Assembly (NCBI GenBank): GCA_008921705.1
Contig: VFFE01007083.1
Coordinates: 924,895 to 988,894 of the forward strand
Direction of reading: 5' to 3'
DNA length: 64,000 nucleotides
Source of the DNA: Burhinus oedicnemus
Taxonomy: Eukaryota > Chordata > Aves > Charadriiformes > Burhinidae
Numbering within the stretch: the first letter of the stretch is position 1; each line of letters begins with the position of its first letter. The notes beneath the pieces are model-generated. The model worked only from the letters and a program-made list of their open reading frames with translations. It was not told the DNA's origin and ran no database searches. Of the stretch, positions 1 to 10,164 are shown one piece after another. A program made the translations under genes and the position numbers.

Positions 1-375
1 TATCAGTGCAAACACCCGCTGGCTAATGGAGATGCTTTACTTCATATGCACGAGGAGAGTAAATGAGTCAGCCTTAGAAAACCATCTGAAACTTCTGTTC
101 TTACAGATCAGTCAATAGAGACTAACACACATGAAACTGTCCAGCAGCCAGAGTGTTTGCTGATGAAGCCTTAAGTGCTGCTATTATGGTGCTTTATAAA
201 ATACTAATTTACAGCTGGTAATACTATGAGCCCAGCAAAGAAAAGTAACATCAAGCTACAGCGGAGAGACCTGTAAAATGGATGAGAATAAACAATTTAC
301 TAGAAGCTAAAATTTATATTTATTTCTGAGTTTAAGGCTTAAGACATTAGGTAACAAATATTATGTAAACTGTAC

Positions 376-426
376 CTCAGGGTTGGATACAGGTGATCTC
401 TTCTTGACTGCCACAGCAATCTCCGA
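376..426 (-). CDS. EXOSC10: EXOSC10 exon 15 (short, 51 nt; last in the window)
   Basis: 17 codons, [17 protein letters not shown], homologous to the segment just after the HRDC domain. Acceptor TTCTAG|TCG, donor GAG|GTACAG. The next expected exon is not found in 1-375. Confidence 0.88.
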
Positions 427-3400
427 CTAGAATGGGAGAGAAAGATAAGTCAGTTAAATGCACCTGCCCTATTTCTTCTAGGTTGGCCTCCTTATCAATG
501 TTTTCAACACATTTACTACAAGCCAGTAGGTTAACAAAATTTCATTCTTCTTCTCCTGCAGTGGATACATTTAAATACCTCACACAAAAAGGACACATTC
601 ATGCTCACAAATGATTTTGTTTCAGTAAAGGAGGAAGACTGTAATAATATCAACACGCTGATGATATATATTTTAACTAACAAACCTCTTACACCTAGGG
701 TTTTATTTGCTTCACCATAGCTGAAGGAGATGTATGAATCCATTTATATGGCCAACAAATTCCACAAGGTCCAGCTGTTCCTCACACAGGTAAACGTGAT
801 GTGCAATATGTGACAGACAACTGTACCCTGTTCAAGTACTGTCTGTTTTTTACTATAATTCTCCAGGAAATCACACTGTGTGTAGGTAAGTACACAGCAG
901 ACAAAATACAGGCAAGAAGAAGTTGCAATATATCTTTCTGCTCTACTACAGAACACTATACTCACAGTGTTCAAAAAGTGAACTTCAGCGTACATATCAT
1001 CACAGGTCACCATTTAGCCCCAGTCCCTGGCTTATGAAAAGCAAGTGATGAGTCTCTTGTGTAGTACAAGCTACTCCTACCTTGAGAAGAGGCATCTCCC
1101 GGGCCTGCCGAATGAGAAGATGCAATTCATTAATCTGCTGGCGAACTAGTGGTGGGATTGGATTACAGCAAGCAATGATGCCCTGGGGTTCTCTAAAGAG
1201 AGATGAGAAAAATTCAGTGTGCTATATTTATGGCTGATATGTTAGGCATTTGCATTCAAAGGACGTGCAACCAGATATAACCACAGTCCTGACTGTGACA
1301 GAATAAGACAAGTCAGATTAATCTGTCAGAGTTTATTCTATGCGATGAAAAATTCTTCTGTACCAGGTTTGTGCAGATAAGGAGGAACCATTAACTCAGC
1401 CCTCCTCTCACTTATCTTTTTTGTGCTCTGTCTGTCGTTCCTTGTTCAGTATTCATCTATGGAAGTTAAGCCCAGCAGTGGACTTGCGTTTAAAGATGCA
1501 TTTTTATTATTCTCAAGTATGGATGTTAGATGATGAGTGCAAAGTGTTTGTGGAAAATGTTGTACAAGTAGGGTATTTTAAGGGTTCTGCCCCTTGCCTC
1601 CTGCCCAATTCCTTTAGGGACTGAAAAAAACCCTGAAATAAATGTTACGGGGGAACTCATCCCTCTCTTGCTTTGTAATACTGTAGGAATCTCAGGGGGG
1701 GCATGTGACATACAGCAATGCAAAGGACTGTGTTTTATTAGTGGAATAAAATCAGAGACAGATATATCCCAGAAGAAGTTTGGAGGCTTCTGAAGGAGCA
1801 TTGCTATTTATTTCTTTTCCAATCTGAAGAACTATAGAAAAAAGCAGTATTGAGAGCTGGAAGAAAGGGACCGACTGCACAAGTAATTACACACTAGGAA
1901 ACAACTTGCTGGCTATTAAAATCAAATGACTCCTCAAGGGTGAAAAAACTTACTTGGGCAGCTCCTCTGATATCTTCAGTAGCATATGATTTGGTAGTAC
2001 ATACCTACAACACAAAGAGGTGGTGGGAATGTAACAGAATGTTAAAAACTCTTAAAAATCCCTTCAGAGTGCACAAGTCTGCCCCAATTACAAGGTCTGA
2101 AAAGATGAAATCGATTAAAAAGCAATTAAGTAGGGTTGATATAGATACCTGTAAGAATTTACTGCTAACATACCAGGACTTCTGTGTAAAAAGCAGCCTG
2201 AGACACTAATTTCTACAGGTAAGAAAGTAGTTCCACTTCGGGGGAGGAGGGGGGGGGGCACAATCCAAGAGACTCATTGAAGTATTAAGGCAGTGTCTGT
2301 AACAAAAGGCTTCCCACCCTGTACTCTCATCCTCCTGACGCGCCATCTTGTCTCTCCATGCAAACAGCAACCTAAACGCTGCCAGCTGCTGTGTGTTGAG
2401 ATGTTTTTTCTGCCTCCTGTAGAGCTCAAGGTAGGATTCATCTGAAAAGAGGGGCTTGATGTATTTCTGGACAAGAAAAAACAACACACTCATCATCAGT
2501 ATCAGATTTGTGCTTTCTAGTTTGCCTTGCTTCACCGAGACAGACAGAATCTCAAACAGACATAAAGGAGACTGAACAAACTCAGATATAACGTGCCTTG
2601 GAGCTTTTACCCTAACTGTTGGTAGGACCCTAGCCCTGAAAAACATACATCTCATCCATTTTTAAGGGAAAACCACCCTCAGCAACTCTAGCAGCAGCTT
2701 TAGACATATATCTTCAAGCTTTACTACATTAGACAAGGCTTACTTTCATAGACAGTGTTTTCCACAGGCACTATATAATTATCTCATAATAGGCTTTGAA
2801 CTTCTAGGAACGCCCAGTAGAACTAGAAATGTAACACCTTTCTTGGGAAAGACACACCTGAAAGCACTGGGAGGCCAAGGAGTGTCAGCATTCAAAAACC
2901 AGCAAGAGGGCATCTGAATCCAAGGATTTTAGCTAGTGAAACAAGTGACTGCACACAACTGGGTCACAGTTTATACAGCTGTTTTCAGACACACAAGAGG
3001 AAAAAAACCCTGTGTCTATGCAACAGATGTAGAAGGACTTTCTGTTCTCCTAAGCCCATACTCTGATCCAGGTAATCCAACCAGGTGAAGCTTTACCTTC
3101 AGGCAGATGTCCTTGCTGCGTTGCCACACAACCTGCAGCTGAGTGGGCTGCTCATTCCCTCTCTCCCACAGCGCCTCCCTCACTTTATCATAGATGTAGA
3201 GCAAGTAGTGAGTGTCATCACGGGCATACCGAATCATTTCTTCTGGCAAAGGGCTAGAAAAAGAGCCAAAATTACACTAATACAGTTCAGTTACCCCGCC
3301 AAACTGTTACTCTCCTCTTGCAAGGCATATTAGGGCAAACTGCATGTAAAACACGGTAAGAACTAATACGGAAATTCTTCTGTTTCCTTACTGAAGAATT

Positions 3401-6400
3401 TGTTGGGCAACAGCAGTAACATGCTGTCCTCTCTCCAATTCAGATGGCATCTTGTTCACATCCTGGAGAGCAGGATTGCCGTGTAGCTATGGCACTATAA
3501 TCAGACGGCAGAACTGCTTGCTATGGTATTTGTCGTAACTCTTCTCCCTCTGCAGAGCCTACATAAAGTAGACCTGGGACCTCTGTGGTGTGCAGGGCCC
3601 ATCTGCATAGCCAAGCTCATTGCTCCAACAGCATATTGCTCTTCCCAGTGCATATGACTGCTTTTGTGGGGGCTCTAGAGGAACAAATACTAACTTTCTT
3701 GATAATACCGCAGTGGTTAAGCACTGTTCCTAAGAATTGAGCTTCCAGGAGCTTTTCATTACTTAATCTCCCCTGATCTTCCCAAAAGAGCTCATTTTCT
3801 AAAGAAACATGGGAAAATATAACACTCATGAAAGAACTTAAAGCACAGCCAGGTAAATGCTGTGCTCGTTCACTTTGAGACTAACCTACAACTACGGGGC
3901 TTGCAACTAGAAATATGCTCCTGCTCTAACAATACAAACAAGGATAAGTGCTACCTTGCAGCTCCAGCCCATTTAAGGGGTCAGTTTTTACCGTATCCTC
4001 CAGTCAGCCAGCTGGTACTGCTTGTCAGCATCTACGTTGCAATACAGCTTTAGCAAGTGGTCCAAAGAATGCCTGCCAAGATTGAGGAGACGAGCAGCTT
4101 GGTGAGTATCAAACATGTTCACCAAGTACAGACCGAAGTCTTTTTGCAGCCATTCCACATCTGAATCAGCACCATGAAGGACCTTGGAAAGCAAAACAAA
4201 TTGAGAATGATATGAAGAACATTTCTACTCCAGGCTGGAAGTGCTGTGGTTTCACATTCACGTGTCTAGGACAGATTTCTTCTCTCTCTGTCCTTCACTG
4301 TTAAGTGCAGAACTACTAAGTGAGTGGACTTGGCAAATAACTCCCCACTGACTTCAAGGAAACAGGCACATGAACAAATTACAATGAAAGCAGAGCCAAG
4401 TGACCAAGACAGAGCACACAGCATGCTTTAAACTATAATAAACTAACGGGGGGGGGGGAGCAATTTTGGTGGTGAATCGGTGAATTTGGCAGCTGACCTT
4501 CACAATTGCAGGGTCTGTGAAGGTCTCATTGAGAATGTTCATGTCGCTGCGCAATTCCAGTGTATCAATAATGAAATCTTCTGTTCGGGTGGAAATCTGC
4601 ATCAGACATGTCAAGCCCAGGAAGCTCCTGTAGGAATGGTGCTGAAAAACATGGTAGAGAGATGTAAGCTAGGATCCATTACAGAAGTAATACTATAAAA
4701 CAAACAGCACCCCAAATGAAGGAAGAAAAAGTAACAGAGGAATTCTTAAAGAAAAAGACAACTGGATGAGCAAAGCTTTCTCTCTGCAGTCACTAACATT
4801 ACATAAAAAGTGTGCAGCCAGTACTACCATTGGAAAACTTGTAATATTGACACAGTTTAATTCAACCTTCTAGATAATATCTGATAGGTCAGGGTCATGA
4901 ACTGTCCTTTCACGTCAGAAAGTAAAAAAAGCAGAAGAAAGAGAAGACTACAAAACAGACTAGAAGAATATAATGGTCTCTTAGGTACTAACAGTACACA
5001 TGTAGCTTTTAAACAGAAAAGGCAATTTGATTACCTCTAAGTCCAGGGCAAATTCTTTACAGTTCATAAGCTTTTCATTTAGTTCTACCAGCTCATCCAG
5101 TGTGGTGATAAAATGACAGGGTGTTTCCTTGATGGGCCTGTACATCTGGCAGAGCAAATTATTAGGCATGGTATGTTCTCTGTCATTTCCCACCCCTGAC
5201 CTCCACCCTCAATTCTGAAATTCGTCAAGTATGTCTGGCTGTAAACTTACTGCATCTGCGGAAAGTGTAAATTAATGTGGGCACCAACCTGGGGTTCTGG
5301 TTTCTTGAGAACTCCATCTGGTGGAGAAAAATGCTCCAGTTCATACTGGTAAGGGTGAGCAAACCTGTGGAAATTAGGAAGACAGGCAGAGACTAAGTTT
5401 CAGTCATCTTTATGAAGCCAGAGCACACAGACTTTGAGAGCTATAGCAGTTTCCCTATCAAGTAGAAATCTTGTCTCTTATTAAGCATACGTTTAAAAGA
5501 ACTGCAGATGTCTAAAGCAAATCATACGCAACATAGTGTGCAGACACAAACACATGCAGAGCTGTTACACATGAATAGCATCAGCACAACGGGACCATAC
5601 AAGTGCATGTTCACCAACGGTACTCTAAGAACCTTGCTGTCAGTTTAATTTCTTACATGTCTTGCTCAGTTTGCTGTGTCCTCTGCTGGTGTATGAAGTC
5701 TGCCAAAGCAGCTGGTACATCCAAGTCTTCAGGCCGCTCCTTTCGCTCCCGTCCACTTTTTGTGAGGGCTGAACAACCAATATGGAACAACTGGACTGGG
5801 TCCCACACATAACATGTTTCCAGCCTACTACTCTATCCCCTCCACCCACCACAAGATCCTATTAAAATCACAACGTATCAAAAATCTTCACAATTTAGAC
5901 CTGCAGCTTTTGTTGTCAGCAAGATTTCTGTCTGCGTCTCTAATGACAACTCAGTTACTAGGTTTTACCAGGCTGTTGTTAAGCAAGATGCAAGGTGGTT
6001 ATGCTCAAAAGCTTGGAAGGAGATTGAAAAATCTTCAGAAAAATCTTTTAATCATTCCCAGTTACTAAAAGTACGACCGCATCAGTGCAGAATAAGGATG
6101 AATCAGCATCAGCAGAACGACACGTTGCTGAGACAGGATGTTACACTGGTGGCTTTGATAAAGCACCCAAAGCAAAGGTAGGTCTAACCATACACCTCGC
6201 GCTCCTAAATAATTAAAAAGAAGTATCTGTAAAGCCAACTAGACTAGTCAAGACCAATTCTGGTGCCAGAGTGACTCTCATCGTGCATGTTCAATGGCGG
6301 TAAAGAGAAGCAGCAGAGTATCTGTTTGGAACAGATTATTTACTGTATACCAACAAGAAGATGCTGTATGCTGACCTACCGTTACATTGCACATATGTAA

Positions 6401-9400
6401 ACAGCAGCGTCACAGAGCTTACTGCACCTAAACGGTCAACATCTCCTGCTGTTACTTGTTTTTACAGTCAACGATGTCTTCTCTAGACCGTGAGGACAGA
6501 TTTGTGTCGAATACTCTCAAGAGATTAACCAACAAAAAATAAACTCCTTACCTTCGGGCAAAGGTTTCAAAGCATTCGGCTTGATAAAAAGTTTAGGTAC
6601 AAAGGGAGTGTTGGAATTGTCAATCTTTTCCCGAAACTTAAGCTGTGGTCGCGAGATATTCTTGGCATGAAGCAGTCGGAAGGTTTCAGATTGAGTTCTC
6701 TTGTGAGATTCTCCTGCCTATTTGTAAAAAGGTAAACCACAGGTAAAACTCACAGGACTTAACAGATGTTCAGAGTTTCTTTTACTCAGCCTAACCCAAT
6801 ATTCACAGGAATAAAGTTATACCCCAAGCTCAAAAGTGAGTCACTCTTTTGCAGTGAGTCCAGCACCCAAGAATAAAAGTTCACTGAATCAGGATCCTGA
6901 ATTCATATGAACAAGCAAAAGACAGACTGTTATGTACGTGAAGCTGAAATGGCAATGGAAAGCACACAGAATCCAAAATCAAATTTGAATAAATAGGAAA
7001 AGGAAAAAAGAGGGAGGGAGCTCAGATGTGTGAAAAAACGTGACAGAACATTTAACTACTCCACTCCACTGGAAAATCAGTAGTGCCAATGCTGGGAAAA
7101 AAGCTGAGATAACACAGCAAACTGAGCGCAGAGGCCTCACCTTGCGGTTCCAGCTGGAGATGATCGTCTGTGGGGGCTGTAACCCAGCAGGGAGGACTGG
7201 TTGCTGGTTTTTGTTCACTCCTGCTGCTTCATCCAGTAAAATACCCTAAATTCCAGAAAAGCGAGGTGAAAACCAAACACCCATTAAATTACCATGCTCA
7301 GCCACTCTAGTCAGACTGAATAAAGAAAGTCACACAGGTGGATATCCCCACAGCCATTTCCCTCAAATTCTGTGCAACATGAGACAGACAAATGTGGGAG
7401 GAGTATGTTGAACATCAGGGGTAGGAAGAGTTTCCTCAGAGAGGTGGCTCTGTGAATTTACAGATCTGTTCTCAGGTTGTGAGGTTCTTGTGCCAAACTG
7501 TATTTTAGTTTCCTCACAAGTCACATATTACCTTCCTTCCCTTTGGGCCATAACCCACCTGCCTTAGCTGCTGTGACCACTGGCCTAGCACATGGAAATA
7601 CTTTTAAAATAAAAAGGAACACCGTCATATCGAGGAAACACTAGGTGTAACTGTAAAAGCACTACCACTCAAATTCCTGCAATGAAATAAAAAACTTGTG
7701 GCAACCAAACAGTTTATAAGAACATCATCCAGAAATAATTTGCTTACCACTCTTTCAAGAATGACATCGTTGGAGTCAACAAGCATGTCAAATTTATCTT
7801 CCAGCTCTGTCACTTTGCTGCGATCTTTCATGTAGCTACGGCAGCCATGGTATTGCATCACTTTGCTCATGCTTGCAAAAGAACAGTACAGCTATTAGCA
7901 ATTTGAAAGCAGGCATGCTGAACACTAAACCGTTCAATTCTCTTCAACCTTCTACACCTTCAAAGTTTGAAAGTAAATCAAATGCAGTACCTACAGATAA
8001 CATCGCATGAGCAGTAAGTAGAAGAAACATCTATAGAGTACTGAGTGTTAGAATTAATTTCTTATGATGTGACTTTTTAAATAGATAGCCTAATGTGTTT
8101 TATATCAGCCTCTGCTCTCTGCACAGCTCTTTATCCAATTCATTATGAAAGGCCCTCTTTAAACTTGTTACTTAAACTGTCAAGTGCTAGAAAAGTAGCT
8201 AAAATTAGGTACGTGAAATAAAATATCTTTTTTGTCTACAGCAAGTTTGGAGTCTCCAAAGGGTACTACGTTCTCTTTTGGATTGGAAGCTATTAGCAAC
8301 AGCCCAGAGACACAAATGCATCCTTACCAGTGAAGGAGACGGTCACCCTGTGTTTCACAGTACGCCCGGAAGCCAGGGAAGCTTCGGTAGAAGTCGTACT
8401 CATCGCCAGGCTGAGGAAGCCCATTAGATGCCTTTGTTGCAGCTACCACTGTGCCAAGAGCATACTGTGCAAGAATACCACATTATTAGCATTTTTTCGG
8501 TATTTTATTCTGCCATTTACCCAGGGTACTATGTGGCAGAAACACATTTTGCCTAGCTTGTTTGAATTGTGTGGCTCTAACATATAATGTTATGGGGCTT
8601 TTTAACATGAATAAGTTTACAGACATTTAGTTCACATTGGCTATTTAGAGACCTTTAAAATGATGAAAGTTTAATAATAAGACTTAATCTAGTATTTAAG
8701 ATCTAAAAGAAAGCTTGTTAAATCAACAGGAACACAGATAATGACTTTATTATTTTAACAAAACAACCCAACACCCTGCAATGCTTCCTGCTTGAGAACC
8801 AGCAGGCGTTCCCTTTTGGAAGAAGCAGCAGCGTGCACAGGCGAAACACAACGTTGCTGATGCCGAGATCTGTAATCCGAGGGACAACGCCCATCGCCAC
8901 ACATCTCGCAACGGCCCTCACGAGGGTCCCGATTCCTCTGCAGTTCACGGGCTCGCGTGGGGAAGGGGGCAAAGCCCCACAGCACAGGGACGCTGCGCTC
9001 ACACGACCCTGCTCAGGACAGGAGGCCCGAGCCCAGGGCGGTGACAGGCCCCGAGGCGCCGCTCTGCTCCCCGCCACCCGTGGCAGCGTCCCGCACCCTC
9101 CCTGCCCCACACGGCGGGGAGGGCCCACGGGGGGAGCTCCTCACGGGTGGCAGCTACCCCAGCGGGGGTCCTCAGGCAGCCCCCACAGGCAAGAACTACA
9201 GGTCCCGGCATGCCCCGAGCCGCGCAGGGCACGCCGGGACCGGTAGTGCACGGCGCCCGCCCCTCTTCCCCCGGCCCCGCCGCCCCGCACCTTGACGAAG
9301 GCGTCGGCGTCGTCGAAACCGGGCAGCACCGCCGCCGCGCTGCCCCTCTCCGCCTCCTCGGGGGGTCCCGCAGCTCCGCTGCGCCCCTCCTGCCCGGCGG

Positions 9401-9449
9401 GGCTCTCCGCTGCCGCGCTGCCGCTCCCCCCACCGACGGCGGCCGCCAT
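376..9449 (-). CDS. EXOSC10: EXOSC10 (Rrp6/PM-Scl-100), 5' part, exons 1-15 of a longer gene
   Basis: Catalytic 3'-5' exoribonuclease associated with the nuclear RNA exosome; it trims rRNA, snoRNA and other nuclear RNAs. Fifteen exons join in frame to 615 codons; the rest of the gene lies beyond the left edge. Seen: an N-terminal region (about residues 50-150) matching the PMC2NT domain that binds C1D/Rrp47, then a DEDDy exonuclease domain (about 300-465) and an HRDC domain (about 518 onward). The expected metal-binding and catalytic residues are present: D328 and E330 (end of exon 8), D386 in HGADSDVEW (exon 10), Y451 and D455 in YARDDTHY (exon 11). Numbering runs about 15 residues ahead of human because of a longer N-terminus. 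The start at 9447-9449 is the first ATG, lies in a TISU context, and leads directly into the conserved VLPGF motif. All junctions are GT-AG and phase-consistent. Identification is from recalled homologous sequence. Confidence 0.96.
1081..1192 (-). CDS. EXOSC10: EXOSC10 exon 14
   Basis: 112 nt, [19 protein letters not shown] through REMPLLK, the last part of the HRDC domain. Acceptor TTTAG|A, donor AAG|GTAGGA. Confidence 0.94.
1954..2004 (-). CDS. EXOSC10: EXOSC10 exon 13 (short, 51 nt)
   Basis: 51 nt, [17 protein letters not shown] across the junctions. Acceptor TTGTAG|G, donor CCCAA|GTAAGT. Its phases (1 nt in, 2 nt out) fit both neighbours. Confidence 0.93.
2240..2258. repeat. G-rich run in EXOSC10 intron 12
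   Basis: G5-A-G2-A-G10 on the plus strand (C-rich in the transcript), about 60-80 nt after the exon 12 donor. Confidence 0.8.
2318..2466 (-). CDS. EXOSC10: EXOSC10 exon 12 (HRDC region)
   Basis: 149 nt, [19 protein letters not shown] through ARQEDESTG, the start of the HRDC domain. The donor ACAGG|GTGGGA is non-consensus at +3 to +5. Confidence 0.94.
3097..3253 (-). CDS. EXOSC10: EXOSC10 exon 11
   Basis: 157 nt, [19 protein letters not shown] through SKDICLK. The Y and the second D of YARDD complete the DEDDy site; Tyr rather than His defines the DEDDy subclass. Donor AAG|GTAAAG. Confidence 0.95.
3992..4182 (-). CDS. EXOSC10: EXOSC10 exon 10
   Basis: 191 nt, [17 protein letters not shown] through YQLADWRI plus CG. 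The second D of GADSD is the third DEDDy acidic residue. [19 protein letters not shown] follows. Confidence 0.95.
4448..4458. repeat. G11 run in EXOSC10 intron 9
   Basis: Eleven G on the plus strand (C11 in the transcript), about 40 nt after the exon 9 donor. Confidence 0.8.
4498..4641 (-). CDS. EXOSC10: EXOSC10 exon 9
   Basis: 48 codons, [18 protein letters not shown] through FTDPAIVK, the central beta-sheet region of the nuclease domain. Acceptor TTCAG|CAC, donor AAG|GTCAGC. Confidence 0.95.
5035..5145 (-). CDS. EXOSC10: EXOSC10 exon 8 (start of the nuclease domain)
   Basis: 37 codons, [19 protein letters not shown] to FALDLE. The closing D-L-E carries the first two acidic residues of the DEDDy active site. 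Donor GAG|GTAATC. Confidence 0.95.
5289..5364 (-). CDS. EXOSC10: EXOSC10 exon 7
   Basis: 76 nt, [17 protein letters not shown] through KKPEPQ. Acceptor CCACAG|G. The donor CAG|GTTGGT has T at +3 and departs from the consensus. Confidence 0.94.
5657..5768 (-). CDS. EXOSC10: EXOSC10 exon 6
   Basis: 112 nt encoding the linker before the nuclease domain, with [19 protein letters not shown]. It is one codon shorter than the recalled human exon. Donor GACAT|GTAAGA splits a Met codon. Confidence 0.94.
6552..6717 (-). CDS. EXOSC10: EXOSC10 exon 5
   Basis: 166 nt. It begins [13 protein letters not shown], a stretch unlike the human one, and continues into the conserved [17 protein letters not shown] and [13 protein letters not shown]. 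Donor GAAG|GTAAGG. Confidence 0.94.
7141..7245 (-). CDS. EXOSC10: EXOSC10 exon 4
   Basis: 35 codons, [15 protein letters not shown] through ISSWNRK. Acceptor TTTAG|GGT, donor AAG|GTGAGG. Confidence 0.95.
7748..7871 (-). CDS. EXOSC10: EXOSC10 exon 3
   Basis: 124 nt with [19 protein letters not shown] and NDVILERV, the most conserved part of the N-terminal partner-binding region. Acceptor GCAAG|C, donor GTG|GTAAGC, ends in phase 0. Confidence 0.95.
8328..8464 (-). CDS. EXOSC10: EXOSC10 exon 2
   Basis: 137 nt, starting [13 protein letters not shown] and containing [15 protein letters not shown]. It ends in TG, completing a Cys codon with exon 3. Donor TG|GTAAGG. Confidence 0.95.
9291..9449 (-). 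CDS. EXOSC10: EXOSC10 exon 1 (coding part)
   Basis: 53 codons from the ATG to the donor, phase 0. The first 40 residues are rich in Ala, Gly, Ser and Glu; the conserved part is [13 protein letters not shown]. The donor reads AAG|GTGCGG inside the CpG island. Confidence 0.93.
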
Positions 9450-9453
9450 GTTG
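9442..9453 (-). promoter_or_regulatory. EXOSC10: TISU / YY1 element overlapping the EXOSC10 start codon
   Basis: On the minus strand the start context is CAACATGGCGGC, a full match to the TISU consensus SAASATGGCGGC, which also embeds a YY1-type core. TISU elements act both in transcription and in scanning-independent initiation on very short 5' UTRs. This supports the chosen ATG and predicts a TSS within a few tens of bases upstream. Confidence 0.8.
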
Positions 9454-9481
9454 CCCCCACAGCCACGCGACGCTCAGAAGC

Positions 9482-9491
9482 TCTCGCGAGA
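9482..9491. promoter_or_regulatory. EXOSC10: TCTCGCGAGA palindrome (BANP-type CGCG element)
   Basis: A perfect 10-bp palindrome TCTCGCGAGA, 33 bp upstream of the EXOSC10 ATG. This motif is known in promoters of essential CpG-island genes and is bound by BANP when unmethylated. Occupancy here is inferred. Confidence 0.75.
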
Positions 9492-9505
9492 ACGCGGTCC
9501 TCGAA

Positions 9506-9513
9506 GGGCGGGG
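9506..9513 (+). promoter_or_regulatory. GC box (Sp1/KLF-type)
   Basis: GGGCGGGG about 57 bp upstream of the EXOSC10 start codon, a standard Sp1-type site in this kind of promoter. Confidence 0.55.
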
Positions 9514-9527
9514 AGCAGCGGCGGGGA

Positions 9528-9536
9528 CGCATGCGC
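9528..9536. promoter_or_regulatory. NRF1-like site
   Basis: CGCATGCGC, a one-base-short match to the palindromic NRF1 motif GCGCATGCGC, about 80 bp upstream of the EXOSC10 ATG. Function is inferred from motif and position only. Confidence 0.55.
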
Positions 9537-9860
9537 ACGGGGAGGGGGCGCCAGAGAGCAGCCCTGGCGCCCCCAGGCGGCGTGGAGGAACAGCAGCCCG
9601 GGTGGGAGGACGGGGGGGTGCCCCCAGGGACACCCCTCGGGGCTGGAAAGCGGGGGGGGAGCCTCGGCCCTCTTCCCCACGAGCACCCACTCTGCCCACA
9701 AAGCAGGCCCTGGAAAGGGGACAGGGGCATTGCTGCCCAAAGCCCCTGACTGCCACCTCCCCCATCCCTGTTTTCGGGGCGCAGCACTGGCACAAGAGCT
9801 GGGGGAGGACACGGAGCCCCGGCCAGGACAGCGACGCACCCCACGCTGTCCCTCGAGCTG

Positions 9861-10164
9861 TGGCCATGACCCCGAGGACCATCTTACCGCACGGATGACA
9901 TCACATCTGCTGGAAATAAGAATTTAGGGGTTGTATGGTCAGGTTTCTGTTCTACAAGCGACAGCCATCATTCAGTTCTGGTAATTTTGCCTCCAGCTGC
10001 TATCAAAAGGGAAAAAGAGCCAACCACCTGAACTGATGCAGAAAAGGACAAGTCAAATCCAGGGCAACAAGAAGCATGTTTTAAAATAAATAAATAAAAA
10101 AAATCTCTTAATCTGCTTACCTGTCTCTTAGGTATTTAGGAATAAACAAGAACGCAGTCAAAAT
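9861..10164. other. Intergenic spacer between the MTOR 3' end and the EXOSC10 promoter
   Basis: Downstream flank of MTOR and upstream flank of EXOSC10, AT-rich with an (AAAT)n-like stretch near 10084-10101. No gene is seen. It would contain the MTOR downstream GU-rich processing signals and termination zone. Confidence 0.6.

Larger units (their letters stand above)
1..9290 (-). other. EXOSC10: EXOSC10 introns 1-14 and part of intron 15
   Basis: Non-coding stretches over 300 bases between the exons are: 1-375 (intron 15, partial), 427-1080, 1193-1953, 2005-2317, 2467-3096, 3254-3991, 4183-4497, 4642-5034, 5769-6551, 6718-7140, 7246-7747, 7872-8327 and 8465-9290. Apart from simple G- or A-rich tracts I see no genes, recognisable transposon ends or RNA genes in them. 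Intron 1 (8465-9290) carries the 3'-flanking half of the CpG island. Confidence 0.9.
8870..9860. promoter_or_regulatory. EXOSC10: CpG island over the EXOSC10 promoter
   Basis: Base composition changes abruptly from AT-rich intron sequence to strongly G+C-rich sequence with frequent CpG, and back to AT-rich sequence near 9890. EXOSC10 exon 1 and its upstream region lie inside. No TATA box is seen before exon 1, as expected for a housekeeping CpG-island promoter. The many long open frames on both strands here are a by-product of high G+C. Boundaries are estimates by eye. Confidence 0.88.

Noticed and set aside
2206..2655. Minus-strand frame of 149 codons as a stand-alone gene
   Set aside because: Only 2318-2466 is coding (EXOSC10 exon 12); the rest is read-through into flanking introns past clear splice sites.
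8833..9927. Several long overlapping open frames on both strands (up to 281 codons)
   Set aside because: They lie in the CpG island, where stop codons are rare by composition. They overlap one another and EXOSC10 exon 1 in other frames, and their products are Pro/Arg/Gly-rich without any domain.
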